Assembly (NCBI RefSeq): GCF_900112225.1
Contig: NZ_FOLD01000010.1
Location: 97,096-161,095 of the forward strand
Direction of reading: 5' to 3'
Length of the DNA stretch: 64,000 bases
From: Massilia yuzhufengensis
Lineage (GTDB): Bacteria > Pseudomonadota > Gammaproteobacteria > Burkholderiales > Burkholderiaceae_D
Shown here: piece after piece, positions 1 through 9,210 of the stretch
How positions within the stretch are numbered: position 1 is the stretch's first letter
How the letters are laid out: each line of letters opens with the position of its first letter
Position numbers and translations under genes: made by a program
The notes under the pieces: generated by a model
The model's input: only the letters and a program-made list of their open reading frames with translations
The model's database searches: none
Told to the model about the DNA's origin: nothing

Positions 1-28
1 CCTTTCACCGGGCAAATCGTAAGAACCC

Positions 29-1378
29 ATGCTTTCAAAAACCGTACACACCCTGTCGCGCACCTCGTCGAGCATGCTGGCCCTCGGCGTGGACCGTGCG
101 CGCGGCCTGACCCTGGGCGAAGCGCGCGACCTGGTGCGCTTCGCCCGGCGCCGCCTGCGCGAGGAAAAGCTGCCGCAAGTAGCCGGCAGCCTGACCTTCA
201 CCACCACGCTGGCCCTGGTGCCGCTGCTGACCATCGTGCTGGCCATCCTCACCACCTTCCCGGTCTTCGGCCAGCTGCGCACGGCGCTCGACACCTGGTT
301 CGTCCAGACCCTGATGCCCAAGGCCATCGCCAACACCATCAGCGCCAACCTGACCCAGTTCGCCAGCAAGGCCAAGGGCCTGTCCCTGCTCGGCGCGGTG
401 CTGCTGCTGCTGACCACCACCACCATGATGGGCATGATCGAACGCGCCTTCAACCAGATCTGGGGCGTACGCCGCCCGCGGCCCTGGTCGCAGCGGGTGC
501 TGGTGTACTGGGCGCTGGTCTCGCTGGGGCCGATCATGTTCGGCCTGTCGCTCTCGGCCACCGGCCAGCTGTTCAGCGCCACCGGCGGGCTGGTCAAGTC
601 GGTGCCGGTGCTCGGGGTGGTGTTCTATACGCTGGTGTCGGTCGCCCTGACCACCGGCGCCTACACGCTGCTCTACATGGCGGTGCCGAACCGCCGCGTC
701 TACTGGCGCGACGCGCTGTGGGGCGGGCTGGCGGCGGCGATCGCGTTCGAGGTCGCCAAGCGCCTGTTCGCGCTCTTCATCCGCCAGTTCCCGACCTACG
801 CCATCATCTATGGCGCGCTGGCGGCGCTGCCGCTGTTCCTGGTCTGGATGTATGTCTCATGGCTGGTCACGCTGGTGGGCGCGGTGCTGGCCGCCGCGCT
901 GCCGGTGGTGAAGTACGAACGCTGGAACTACCAGCCCAGCCCCGGCAGCGCCTTCGTGGACGCCATGGCCGTGCTCAAGGTGCTGCACGGCAGCTCGCAA
1001 GCGACCGGCACGGCGCTGGTCTCGAGCGCCGCGATCCGCGCCCATACCCGCATCGGCTACGACGAAATGACGATGCTGCTGGAAAAAATGGTGACCGCCG
1101 GCTGGGTCGGCCGGGTGCAGGACGACGTACCCGCCGGCGTGCGCTGGGGTCGCGGCGCGCGCGAAAGCGTCGACAACTGGGTCCTGCTGGCCGATCCAGG
1201 CACCGTCCGGCTGGCCGACGTCTATCGCCTGTTCGTGTTCGACGCAAGCGGCGCCGATGAACCGGTCCCCGCCACGCCGCTCGCGCTGGATACGGCGGCG
1301 CTGGCAAAGCAGGTCGAGAGCGCGGTGGAGCAGGGCCTGGAGCAAACGCTGGCGGAACACTTCGCAACCGAAACCTAA
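29..1378 (+). CDS. YihY/BrkB-family inner-membrane protein
   Basis: This 449-residue protein belongs to the YihY/UPF0761 family (once called BrkB or RNase BN), integral inner-membrane proteins of uncertain function. Hydrophobic segments are visible near residues 54-74, 117-137, 160-180, 195-220 and 245-295, and the family-type stretch with FTTTLALVPL lies near residue 57. The last ~130 residues are soluble and resemble the winged-helix-like tail seen in longer members. It starts at an ATG with a weak AAGAA ribosome site. Only 28 bases precede it, so upstream partners are unseen. A MITE-like inverted repeat begins directly after the stop. Family assignment is firm; the biochemical role is not known. 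Confidence 0.88.
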   Translation: MLSKTVHTLSRTSSSMLALGVDRARGLTLGEARDLVRFARRRLREEKLPQVAGSLTFTTTLALVPLLTIVLAILTTFPVFGQLRTALDTWFVQTLMPKAIANTISANLTQFASKAKGLSLLGAVLLLLTTTTMMGMIERAFNQIWGVRRPRPWSQRVLVYWALVSLGPIMFGLSLSATGQLFSATGGLVKSVPVLGVVFYTLVSVALTTGAYTLLYMAVPNRRVYWRDALWGGLAAAIAFEVAKRLFALFIRQFPTYAIIYGALAALPLFLVWMYVSWLVTLVGAVLAAALPVVKYERWNYQPSPGSAFVDAMAVLKVLHGSSQATGTALVSSAAIRAHTRIGYDEMTMLLEKMVTAGWVGRVQDDVPAGVRWGRGARESVDNWVLLADPGTVRLADVYRLFVFDASGADEPVPATPLALDTAALAKQVESAVEQGLEQTLAEHFATET

Positions 1379-1381
1379 ACC

Positions 1382-1499
1382 AACTTCGGGGTCAGGTCTG
1401 ACAATCGGACACGGCCTCGACTGTAGAAGCAAGAAAATGCATTTCCGGGCCCGGTTAAGGCTGAGCTTGTGTCCAGATGTCAGACCTGACCCCGAAGTT
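1382..1499. repeat. MITE-like element with 22-bp perfect inverted ends
   Basis: The two ends (1382-1403 and 1478-1499) are exact reverse complements and contain CTTCGGGGTCAGGTCTGAC. Just inside each end is a second, partly matching motif (GGACAC followed by CTC six to nine bases on). The 118-bp unit has no coding capacity of its own. It sits between the YihY gene and the ribosome site of the next gene. A single copy of one arm recurs at 22023. This looks like a non-autonomous mobile element or a paired REP-type sequence; the class is inferred. Confidence 0.7.
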
Positions 1500-1521
1500 T
1501 TTATTGATAGGAGTTCACGCA

Positions 1522-1863
1522 ATGACAAAGTTCCTGATTTCGTTTCCTGCGAATGCGATGCAGGTTGCCGACGAGGACATGGCGGCGGTGGGAGAGGCGT
1601 CGCGCGAGGTGATCCGGCAAGCCAAGGCGGCGGGGGTGTATGTGTTTGGCGGTGGCCTCAATAGCGAGGTGGCGTCGGTGATGGTGGCGGCTGATGGGGC
1701 CTGTACCAGCGAAGCGTACCCGCAAACCAGGGAGCTCGATGGCGGGTTCTGTGTGCTTGAGCTGCCTTCGAGGGAGGCGGCCATCCACTGGGCCTCCAGG
1801 CTTGCGGCGGCCTGCCGCTGCCGGCAGGAGCTTCGCGAGTTCTACCATGACCCCGAGAGCTGA
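1522..1863 (+). CDS. YCII/DGPF-domain family small protein
   Basis: This 113-residue protein resembles the YCII-related (DGPF) family, small alpha-beta barrel proteins often found beside ECF sigma factors, with no general known reaction. The family pattern is visible: an N-terminal strand (KFLISFPA), a helix, an AAGVYVFGGGL turn near residues 32-42, and LDGGFCVLELPS followed by a helix with AIHWA. The classic DGPF tetrad itself is not seen. I chose the ATG at 1522 because AGGAG lies nine bases upstream; an in-frame start at 1477 would lie at the end of the upstream inverted repeat. Its promoter may lie in or near that repeat. No sigma-factor partner is visible. Confidence 0.72.
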   Translation: MTKFLISFPANAMQVADEDMAAVGEASREVIRQAKAAGVYVFGGGLNSEVASVMVAADGACTSEAYPQTRELDGGFCVLELPSREAAIHWASRLAAACRCRQELREFYHDPES

Positions 1864-1936
1864 CCGGGGCGGGCCCGGCTTTTTCCATGCGTGGACGTGG
1901 CAGTTCTCCCCATCGACACAGGCCGGGCGGACCAGC

Positions 1937-2248
1937 ATGATCAGGTCGTATGCCGTCGCCGCCGGCATGCTCTGCCTGGCGGGATGCTACTTCCCGAACG
2001 ACCGGAGTTTCTCTGCCTATGCCCAGGCGCTGGTCAAGCCTGGCATGCCCCTGGACACGGCAGTTGCTGGTTTCCAGCGTGACGGGTTCATCTGCGACCG
2101 GATGGCGCCGACGCCCTCCAGGACGTGTTCCAGGAGGCGGCAGCTGCCCTTGCCGGCGGCGTGCATGGAGCGGGTCAACATACACGCATCGGAACAGCGT
2201 CGTGTCGAGCGTGTAGAGGTGCCAGCAATCGCATGTACGGGCTTGTAG
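1937..2248 (+). CDS. small putative lipoprotein
   Basis: This encodes 103 residues starting MIRSYAVAAGMLCLAGCYF. A short basic start, a hydrophobic stretch and an LAGC lipobox indicate signal peptidase II processing and lipid attachment at Cys17. The mature part is small, with Cys at positions near 53, 64 and 77 and a basic centre. I recognise no domain. The longer open frame beginning at 1694 overlaps the YCII gene and is not needed, because the signal peptide fixes the start. There is no clear operon partner. The outer or inner membrane location is inferred from the lipobox only. Confidence 0.6.
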   Translation: MIRSYAVAAGMLCLAGCYFPNDRSFSAYAQALVKPGMPLDTAVAGFQRDGFICDRMAPTPSRTCSRRRQLPLPAACMERVNIHASEQRRVERVEVPAIACTGL

Positions 2249-2284
2249 GCCGCGCGAGGTGATTGCCCCCATCCGCAACGCGGC

Positions 2285-2590
2285 TTACCAGCTCAGTTTG
2301 CCACTCAGCATCTGCCAGTACATCACCCAGTCCGCCCGGAACGACAACCACGGCTGGGAAAACGATGCCGGCCGGTTCTTTTCGTAGAAGAAGTGCCCGA
2401 TCCACGCGCCGCCGTAGCCGCTGACCACGGCGAACAGCAGCCACCAGGCGTTGAGGCTGTCGATGTATTGGGCGATCGAGGCGATCGCCGAGGAGGTGCC
2501 GATGAAGTGGGCGCGGCGGCAGCGCCGGTCGGCATGCTGGGTAAGGTAGTAGGGATAGAACTCCGCAAAACTCGCATACCGGGCCGTCAT
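2285..2590 (-). CDS. DUF962/Mpo1-like membrane protein
   Basis: This 101-residue protein matches the DUF962/Mpo1-like family. In yeast, Mpo1 is an Fe(II)-dependent dioxygenase in alpha-oxidation of 2-hydroxy fatty acids; whether bacterial members share the reaction is unproven. Visible are the N-terminal FAEFYPYYLTQH motif, RRAHFIGTS near residues 25-33, and two hydrophobic segments (about 36-62) ending in GHFFYEKNRPA. The conserved histidines at about 19, 28 and 66 are the likely metal ligands. It begins 14 bases after the alpha/beta hydrolase stop, so it is the last gene of the metY-hydrolase-DUF962 operon. Confidence 0.8.
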   Translation of the reverse strand: MTARYASFAEFYPYYLTQHADRRCRRAHFIGTSSAIASIAQYIDSLNAWWLLFAVVSGYGGAWIGHFFYEKNRPASFSQPWLSFRADWVMYWQMLSGKLSW

Positions 2591-2604
2591 GGCGTCTCCT
2601 CTGG

Positions 2605-3414
2605 CTACTTGATGGTGGCGGCAAATCCCGCCAGGGCGTCGAGCACCGCATCGGGCGCTTCGGCCATCATCTGGTGGCCGGCGTCCACGATGGTGATTTT
2701 GCCATGGGCGATCGCGCCAGTCAGCAGTTTCGTCGAACGCGGCGGCGTCATCATGTCCTTGTTGCCGAACACGAACAGCACCGGGCAGCGCACCGCGGCG
2801 GCGGCGGCCTCGCCCCCGGCGTAGCTGTTGCAGGCGGCAAAGTCGGTGTGGAACAGGCCGTCCGGGTTGCGCGCCGACATGCGCTGCATCAGGCGCCGCG
2901 CGCCGCCCATCACCGAAAAGCCCGGCCCCGGGCAGGACGGCTTCTGCGCGATCGACGAGTGCGACCAGATATTGACCATGTCGATCGCCGCCGCTTCGTC
3001 GGTGCGCGAGGTCTCGAGCAGCGCGTCCGAGACTTTCATCGGGTAGGTGCTGCCGACCAGCGCCAGCCCGATCACCGGTTCCGGCGCGCGCCGGCTCGCT
3101 TCCAGCGCGATCAGCGAACCCATGCTGTGGCCGGCCAGGATGGCGCGCTGCACGTCTGCTGCCTTCATGAGTTCCAGCAGCCAGTCGGCCATGGCTTCCA
3201 CGGTTGCCAGCGCCGGCCCGCTGCTGCGGCCATGGCCCGGCAGGTCGACCGCCAGCACTGAATAGCCATGGTGGGCCATGTAGCGGCTTTGCAGGGCCCA
3301 CACCGAATGGTCGTTCTGGGCGCCGTGGATGAAGACGAAAGTCGGCAGTGATGGGTCGAAGGCCTTGCCGCCGGTATAGGCGTAGGCGGTGGCGCCGTTG
3401 ATCTCGAGCTGCAT
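2605..3414 (-). CDS. alpha/beta hydrolase
   Basis: This 269-residue single-domain alpha/beta hydrolase has the oxyanion HG at residues 30-31, the nucleophile elbow GHSMGS with Ser97, an acid in FGNKD near residue 218 and the catalytic His in DAGHQMMAE near 246. The substrate cannot be read from sequence; ester, lactone or C-C hydrolysis are all possible. It starts one base after the stop of the upstream metY-like gene, so the two are almost certainly co-transcribed and translationally coupled. That links it loosely to sulfur amino-acid metabolism, but the pairing may be only convenience. Length and triad are normal for the family. Confidence 0.85.
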   Translation of the reverse strand: MQLEINGATAYAYTGGKAFDPSLPTFVFIHGAQNDHSVWALQSRYMAHHGYSVLAVDLPGHGRSSGPALATVEAMADWLLELMKAADVQRAILAGHSMGSLIALEASRRAPEPVIGLALVGSTYPMKVSDALLETSRTDEAAAIDMVNIWSHSSIAQKPSCPGPGFSVMGGARRLMQRMSARNPDGLFHTDFAACNSYAGGEAAAAAVRCPVLFVFGNKDMMTPPRSTKLLTGAIAHGKITIVDAGHQMMAEAPDAVLDALAGFAATIK

Positions 3415-3415
3415 C

Positions 3416-4735
3416 TCAGGCTCCCTTCTGGGCCAGCTTCAGGCCGCGCTTGAGGTCGTCGATCAGGTCGTCCGCGTCTTCCAGGCCCACCGACAGGCGC
3501 ATGGTCCCCTCCGTGATACCGGTGGCCGCCAGCTGCTCGGCCGGCACCCGGAAATGGGTGGTCGATGCGGGATGGATCACCAGCGACTTGGCGTCGCCCA
3601 CATTGGCCAGGTGCGAGAACACTTCCAGGCCGTCCGCAAAGCGGCGCCCGGCGGCGCGGTCGCCCTTGAGGTTGAAGGTGAACACGGCGCCGCAGCCCTT
3701 CGGCAGCAGCGTCTTGGCCAGCGCGTGGTCCGGGTGCGAGGCCAATTCCGGGTAGGACACCGAATCGACCGCCGGATGCGACAGCAGGAAGTCCACCACG
3801 CGGCGCGTATTGGCGACGTGGCGGTCCATGCGCAGGCCGAGCGTTTCGACGCCCTGCAGGATGGCGAAGGCGTTGTGCGGGCTCATGGCCGCGCCAAAGT
3901 CGCGCAGGCCTTCGCGGCGCGCGCGCAGCGCGAACGGGGCCACGGTGGATTCCTCGGCGAACACCATGCCGTGCAAGCCCGCGTAGGGCTCGCACAGTTC
4001 CGCGAAGCGCCCGCTGCGTGCATGCGCCGCGTCCCAGTCGAAGGTGCCGCCGTCCACCAGCAGGCCGCCGATGGCGGTGCCGTGCCCGCACAGGAACTTG
4101 GTCGCCGAGTGGAACAGCAGATCGGCGCCGAGGTCAAACGGGCGCTGCAGGTACGGGGTGGTGAAGGTCGCGTCGACCATCAGCGGCAGGTCGTGTTCGT
4201 GGGCGAGGACGGCGATGGCCGGGATGTCGAGCACATCCAGTCCCGGGTTGCCGAGCGTCTCGCCGAACAGCACTTTGGTGGTCGGGCGGATCGCGGCGCG
4301 CCAGGCGTCGATGTCGCGCGGGTCCACAAACGTGGTCTCGATGCCGAAGCGGCGCAGCGTGTAGTGCAGCAGGTTGTGCGAGCCGCCATACAGCGCGCGC
4401 GAAGCGACGATGTGGCTGCCGGCGCCGGCGATGGTCGCCAGGCCCAGGTGCATCGCGGCCTGGCCGCTGGCGGTGGCGATGCCGGCCACGCCGCCTTCGA
4501 GGGCGGCGATGCGTTCTTCCAGCACCGCATTGGTCGGGTTCGAGATGCGCGAATACACGTGGCCGGCGCGTTCCATGTTGAACAGGGACGCGGCGTGATC
4601 CGAATCGCGGAACGCGAACGAGGACGTGAAATGGATCGGCGTGGCGCGCGCGCCGGTGGCCGGATCGGGCGCGCTGCCGGCGTGCAGGGCCAGGGTGTCG
4701 AAACCGGGGTAGCGGGGACCGCTCATCTTGATCAC
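3416..4735 (-). CDS. metY: O-acetyl/O-succinylhomoserine sulfhydrylase (PLP)
   Basis: This 439-residue Cys/Met-metabolism PLP enzyme probably condenses an O-acylhomoserine with sulfide or methanethiol. The PLP lysine is Lys213 in SATKFLCGHG; the phosphate-binding YSRISNPT is near residues 61-68, GGVAGIATASGQAA near 81-94, and the substrate-carboxylate region SLVIHPASTTH near 378. Length (about 430) and the NPTN motif favour the MetY group over cystathionine gamma-synthase (about 390), though methionine gamma-lyase activity cannot be excluded. Two starts are possible (residue 1 or Met4). It is the first gene of an operon with a hydrolase and a DUF962 protein. Confidence 0.85.
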   Translation of the reverse strand: MIKMSGPRYPGFDTLALHAGSAPDPATGARATPIHFTSSFAFRDSDHAASLFNMERAGHVYSRISNPTNAVLEERIAALEGGVAGIATASGQAAMHLGLATIAGAGSHIVASRALYGGSHNLLHYTLRRFGIETTFVDPRDIDAWRAAIRPTTKVLFGETLGNPGLDVLDIPAIAVLAHEHDLPLMVDATFTTPYLQRPFDLGADLLFHSATKFLCGHGTAIGGLLVDGGTFDWDAAHARSGRFAELCEPYAGLHGMVFAEESTVAPFALRARREGLRDFGAAMSPHNAFAILQGVETLGLRMDRHVANTRRVVDFLLSHPAVDSVSYPELASHPDHALAKTLLPKGCGAVFTFNLKGDRAAGRRFADGLEVFSHLANVGDAKSLVIHPASTTHFRVPAEQLAATGITEGTMRLSVGLEDADDLIDDLKRGLKLAQKGA

Positions 4736-4909
4736 TCATCCACAAAAACACGATGGGCGGCATCGTAGCATTGATTTATGCCTGCGCAACAACGCACCAT
4801 CCCTGAATTGGTGCAATGCTGGATTTTTTGGCGGGCATCAGCTACAGTCGGCGTTATGCGTTATACAAATATTCCAGGAATGACCAATCAACCGGACGGG
4901 GTGGCCAAT

Positions 4910-5362
4910 ATGAAAGTCTCCGAGATCCTGCAGGTGAAGGGCGAAATCCTTTATACCGTCACTCCCGACATGCCGCTGATGCAGGCGGCAGCCACCATGG
5001 CCGAGAAGGACATCGGTTCGCTGGTGGTCATGGAGTTCGGCGACCTGGTCGGCATGCTGACCTTCCGCGAAGTGATCAAGGAGCTGCACGCGCAGGGCGG
5101 CGCCATCGGCAACGGCACCGTGCGCAAGGTGATGGACGACAGCCCGATCACCGTCACCCCCGACACCGAAGTCAACGAGGTGCGCCGCATCATGCTCGAG
5201 AAGCACGCGCGCTACCTGCCGGTGATGAACGCCCGCACCCTGCTGGGCGTGATCTCGTTCTACGACGTGGCCAAGGCGGTGCTCGAGGCGCAGCAGTTCG
5301 AGAATCGGATGCTCAAGGCGTATATCCGCGATTGGCCGGCCGAGCAGGCCGCAGAAGATTGA
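4910..5362 (+). CDS. tandem CBS-domain protein
   Basis: This protein is about 150 residues and consists of two CBS domains (roughly residues 1-60 and 75-135). Such Bateman modules usually bind adenine nucleotides and act as energy or redox sensors. Features visible are MKVSEILQVKG at the start, IGSLVVMEFGDLVGMLTFREV closing the first domain and ARYLPVMN with LLGVISFYDV closing the second. I chose the ATG at 4910 because family members begin at this MKVSEIL; in-frame starts at 4778 and 4880 would add an unrelated leader, although 4880 has an AGGAA nearby. It is monocistronic. The partner protein is unknown. Confidence 0.85.
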   Translation: MKVSEILQVKGEILYTVTPDMPLMQAAATMAEKDIGSLVVMEFGDLVGMLTFREVIKELHAQGGAIGNGTVRKVMDDSPITVTPDTEVNEVRRIMLEKHARYLPVMNARTLLGVISFYDVAKAVLEAQQFENRMLKAYIRDWPAEQAAED

Positions 5363-5404
5363 GTTGATTGACGCGGTGGGCTGCGAAGCTGCCCACCTTA
5401 CGCA

Positions 5405-7681
5405 TTACGCCGCTTCGATCAGCGCCTGGTTCCCCAGCCACTCCAGCAGCGCCTCCGGCGTCAAGGGCCGCGAGAACAGGAAGCCCTGCGCCAGCGGGCA
5501 GCCGAGCGTACGCAGGATGTGCGCCTGGCGTTCATCCTCGACCCCTTCCGCGATCACCGACAGTCCCAGGTTGCGGCCCAGCTGGATCACCATCTCGGCG
5601 ATGCTGCTGCCGCGCGCCGAGCCGGTGATCTCGGTAACAAACGTGCGGTCGATCTTGAGCCGGTCCACCTGCAGGCGCTGCAAGTGCGACAGCGACGAGA
5701 AGCCGGTGCCGAAATCGTCGATCGCGATCGACACCCCGGTGCGCTTGACCTGGGCCAGCTTTTCCACCAGCAGCGCCGGCTCTTCCATCGCCATCGATTC
5801 GGTGATTTCCAGTTCCACGTATTCGGGCGGCGCGCGGGTGTCGTCCAGCGCGCGGCGCAGCATGTCGACGAAATGCGGGTGACGGAACTGCACCTGCGAG
5901 ACGTTGACGGACATCGTGAACTCGCGGTGTCCGGCCGCGCGCAGGCGCACCAGTTCCGCGCAGGCCTGGCGCAGCACCCATTCGCCGATGTCGACGATCA
6001 GGCCGGAGTATTCGGCGATCGGGATGAAGCGGTCCGGCCCGACCAGGCGCCCGTCCTCGGTGCGCCAGCGCAGCAGCGCCTCGGCGCCGAAGGCGCGGTT
6101 GTTGGCCAGGTCCACCTGCGGCTGGTAGGCCAGGAACAGTTCGCCGCGCTGGAAGCCGCTGCGCAGCGCGTGCATCATGCGCACCCGCTCGCGGATCTCC
6201 ACCCCCATGCTGCGCGAGAAGTAGAAGTGGCCGGCGCGCTGCTGCGATTTGGCGCGCTTGAGCGCGATGTCGGCGTCCTTGAGCGCGTCGGCGCCGCTGC
6301 CGTCGTGTTCGGGCAGGCGCACCAGGCCGAGCGTGGCCGACACCTGCACGTCCTGGCCGTCGATGTGGAAGCTCTCGCGGAACAGCGCCTGGATCGGCGC
6401 CGGCTGCACCGCATCGGCGTTGCCCAGCACGCAGAAGATGTCGCCGCCGATCCGCGCCACTTCCAGCTTCGGGTCCAGGCGCGACTTCAGGCGCCGGCCT
6501 ACCGCCACCAGCAGCAGGTCGCCGAAGTGGTGCCCGAGGGCGTCGTTGGTCTCGGCGAAGTGATCCAGGTCGATCAGCGCCAGTGTGGCCGAGGCGCGCT
6601 GCGGACCGGCCAGCAGCGCGTCGATCAGTTCCACCAGGCGGGTGCGGTTGGGCAGGCCGGTGAGCTGGTCGCGGAAAGCGGCCTGGTTCAGGTGCGTGAC
6701 CAGTTCCACGTTGTCCAGGCCCACCGCAACCACGCTGGTGAAGACCTTCAGCAGGCGGCGCTCGATGTCGCCGATGCTGCGGGCGAACGGAATGCAGGCG
6801 GCGAAATCACGGCCGGCCTTGCCGGGAAAGTGCAGCGCCAGCCAGCCATCGACTTCGGTGCAGCTGCGCTCGCGCAGGGCGCGCCCGACCGCGCCGGCCA
6901 GCAGCGCATGGCGCTGCGGGCTCAGTTCCCCACCCTCGAGGTGGCAGTGCTCGCCGGCCGCGGCAACCACGTGCAGCACGTCCGGCCGGCCCTGGCCGCT
7001 CTCGCGCACGCACAGCACGCCGGCGGGCCGCTGGCCGAGCAGGGTGGCCACCTGGCGCAGCACGCCCTGGGCGACGTCGCGCACCCCGTGCAGGGTCATC
7101 AGCTGGGTACCGGCGGTGAGGATATGTTCGAGGCCGGAGCGGCTGGCATCGAGGGCGCACAATTGCTGGTAGGAGCGCACGGCGGCGGCGACGGCCGTAT
7201 ACAGCTTGGTGCGGGTCAGTTCCGACTTGGTGCGGTAATCGTTGATGTCGTAGCCGCGGATGGCGTCGAGCTCCGGCGCGTAGCCGGGCTGGCCGGTGCG
7301 CAGGATAATGCGCACCGCGTGCATGCCCAGCTCTTCGCGGATCTGGCGCACCAGCTGCAGGCCGGCGTCGGGACGCTCCATTACCACGTCGAGCAGGATC
7401 ACGGCGATATCCGGCTCGCGCTCCAGCATGGCGCGCGCTTCGAGCGCCGTGTAGGCGTGCAGGAATTCCAGCGGACGGCCCTGCATCTCGACGTTTTTCA
7501 GGGCGAAAATCGTGGTGGAATGCACGTCGGCGTCGTCGTCCACCACCAGCACCCGCCAGTTCAGGCCGGGGACTGCGTCACCGGCGGGCTGTGCCGCGTC
7601 GGTCTCGTCCACGAACATCAACTCGTCGCGGTCGAGTCTTGCTTCCGTTAGTGTGCCTGTGGGCGTCATCGAGGCAGGCAT
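5405..7681 (-). CDS. response regulator with DUF3369, degenerate GGDEF and EAL domains
   Basis: This 758-residue signalling protein has a receiver domain (about 43-165, phospho-acceptor Asp98 in ILLDVVM), a DUF3369/GAF-like sensor (about 170-315), a GGDEF domain whose signature is GGDIF at residues 412-416, and an EAL domain with EAL at 534-536. The EAL domain keeps NVSQVQFRHPHF, ELEITES, IDDFGTGFSSL and AEGVED, so it should be an active c-di-GMP phosphodiesterase. The GGDIF change removes the key acidic residue expected for cyclase activity, so that domain is probably regulatory. No cognate histidine kinase is adjacent. A DUF3369 placement after REC is typical of this architecture. Confidence 0.88.
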   Translation of the reverse strand: MPASMTPTGTLTEARLDRDELMFVDETDAAQPAGDAVPGLNWRVLVVDDDADVHSTTIFALKNVEMQGRPLEFLHAYTALEARAMLEREPDIAVILLDVVMERPDAGLQLVRQIREELGMHAVRIILRTGQPGYAPELDAIRGYDINDYRTKSELTRTKLYTAVAAAVRSYQQLCALDASRSGLEHILTAGTQLMTLHGVRDVAQGVLRQVATLLGQRPAGVLCVRESGQGRPDVLHVVAAAGEHCHLEGGELSPQRHALLAGAVGRALRERSCTEVDGWLALHFPGKAGRDFAACIPFARSIGDIERRLLKVFTSVVAVGLDNVELVTHLNQAAFRDQLTGLPNRTRLVELIDALLAGPQRASATLALIDLDHFAETNDALGHHFGDLLLVAVGRRLKSRLDPKLEVARIGGDIFCVLGNADAVQPAPIQALFRESFHIDGQDVQVSATLGLVRLPEHDGSGADALKDADIALKRAKSQQRAGHFYFSRSMGVEIRERVRMMHALRSGFQRGELFLAYQPQVDLANNRAFGAEALLRWRTEDGRLVGPDRFIPIAEYSGLIVDIGEWVLRQACAELVRLRAAGHREFTMSVNVSQVQFRHPHFVDMLRRALDDTRAPPEYVELEITESMAMEEPALLVEKLAQVKRTGVSIAIDDFGTGFSSLSHLQRLQVDRLKIDRTFVTEITGSARGSSIAEMVIQLGRNLGLSVIAEGVEDERQAHILRTLGCPLAQGFLFSRPLTPEALLEWLGNQALIEAA

Positions 7682-7887
7682 GCGCTACATCTCCGGTGTG
7701 GCTGGTCGTTTGATGAGACCAGTATATATGCAATTGGCAATATGAAAGCCCGAAAAACTGGCAGATACAACAAATTTATGTCCTTAGGGAAACTTCCTTT
7801 GTGGTAAAGCGACAGCGAGAGACCCGCCATCGCCTTGTCGGCCGGGCTGGTAGAATGACAAATCCACTATTTCTACACAGACCTATC

Positions 7888-8982
7888 ATGTCCGGCAACT
7901 CCTTCGGCAAGCTGTTCTCTGTTACCACGTTCGGCGAGTCGCATGGCCCGGCCATCGGCTGCGTCATCGACGGCTGCCCTCCCGGCATGATCCTGTCCGA
8001 AGCCGACATCCAGCCCGAACTTGACCGCCGCAAGCCGGGCACCTCGCGCCACGTCACGCAGCGCCAGGAAGCCGACCGTGTGCAGATCCTGTCGGGGGTG
8101 TACCAGGGCGTGACGACCGGTACCCCGATTGCCCTCCTGATCCAGAACGAAGACCAGCGCAGCAAGGACTACGGCAACATCGTCGAGACCTTCCGTCCCG
8201 GCCACGCCGACTACACCTACTGGCACAAGTACGGCGTGCGCGACCCGCGCGGCGGCGGCCGATCGTCGGCGCGCCTGACGGCGCCCGTGGTGGGGGCGGG
8301 CGCGGTGGCGAAAAAATGGCTGCGCGAGCAGTACGGCACCGAGTTCTTCGGCTGCATGCGCCAGCTCGGAGACATCGATGTGCCGTTCCAGTCCTTCGAG
8401 CACGTACATGCGAACCCGTTCTTCGCCGCGAGCGCGGACGCAGCGCTGCTGGCGCGCATGGAAGCGGCGATGGACGAGCTGCGCCGCGCCGGCGACTCGA
8501 TCGGCGCGCGCATCGACGTGGTGGCGCGCGGCGTGCCGGTCGGCTGGGGCCAGCCGATCTACGACAAGCTCGACGCCGATATCGCCTACGCGATGATGGG
8601 CATCAACGCGGTCAAGGGCGTGGAAATCGGGGCCGGCTTCGCGTCGGTGGCGCAGAAGGGCTCGGAGCACGGCGACGAGCTCACCCCCGAAGGCTTCGTC
8701 GGCAACAACGCCGGCGGGGTACTGGGCGGGATCTCGACCGGGCAGGACGTGACGGTGTCGATCGCCATCAAGCCGACCTCCTCGATCCGCACGCCGCGGC
8801 GCTCGATCGACAAGGACGGCACTCCGGTGATGGTCGAGACCTTCGGGCGGCACGACCCGTGCGTGGGGATCCGAGCGACGCCGATTGCGGAAGCGATGCT
8901 GGCCCTGGTGCTGATCGACCACGCGCTGATGCATCGGGCGCAGTGCGGGGATGTGAAGGTGGGGACGCCGAAGCTGGGGTGA
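7888..8982 (+). CDS. aroC: chorismate synthase
   Basis: Chorismate synthase (364 residues) carries out the last shikimate-pathway step, the anti-1,4 elimination of phosphate from EPSP using reduced FMN. The start [20 protein letters not shown] is typical. [15 protein letters not shown] (about 46-60), the [24 protein letters not shown] region (about 107-130) and [15 protein letters not shown] (about 272) are the FMN and substrate signatures. The ATG at 7888 gives the family length; an upstream in-frame GTG at 7801 adds 29 unrelated residues. No other aro gene is nearby, so it is transcribed alone. The cytosolic housekeeping assignment is secure. Confidence 0.97.
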   Translation: MSGNSFGKLFSVTTFGESHGPAIGCVIDGCPPGMILSEADIQPELDRRKPGTSRHVTQRQEADRVQILSGVYQGVTTGTPIALLIQNEDQRSKDYGNIVETFRPGHADYTYWHKYGVRDPRGGGRSSARLTAPVVGAGAVAKKWLREQYGTEFFGCMRQLGDIDVPFQSFEHVHANPFFAASADAALLARMEAAMDELRRAGDSIGARIDVVARGVPVGWGQPIYDKLDADIAYAMMGINAVKGVEIGAGFASVAQKGSEHGDELTPEGFVGNNAGGVLGGISTGQDVTVSIAIKPTSSIRTPRRSIDKDGTPVMVETFGRHDPCVGIRATPIAEAMLALVLIDHALMHRAQCGDVKVGTPKLG

Positions 8983-9121
8983 GAGTTTGTTTGTGATCGA
9001 CGACTGGTCGAAGTCGAGACCGCGGACCATCACCCACCTTTAACCAACGTCGTCCCGGTCAATTTCCTCGCGCACCCATAGCGCTTCGCGGATGCGTTTA
9101 CGGATAACGGAACGAAATTGG

Positions 9122-9141
9122 GTTCCGGCCTTCGCCGGAAC
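9122..9141. repeat. REP-like palindrome (CCGGC type)
   Basis: This is a 20-base hairpin: an 8-base stem GTTCCGGC/GCCGGAAC around a CTTC loop. It is flanked by TTGG on the left and by GACGGTCTTAAA on the right. Related palindromes with the same loop logic occur at 39173-39192, 54624-54643, 54676-54695 and 59112-59139. It lies in the 228-base gap between aroC and the HDOD gene, where I see no other feature. Confidence 0.6.
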
Positions 9142-9210
9142 GACGGTCTTAAAGCTACTGGTGCTAACTAGGTCAGCGTAGGGCTAAGGGAGCTCAAGGC
9201 GCAAACCCCA

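Noticed and set aside
5519..7651. A 710-codon open frame antisense to the REC-EAL gene
   Set aside because: It has no known motif, mirrors the GC-rich third-position pattern of the real gene, and would need to overlap it completely.
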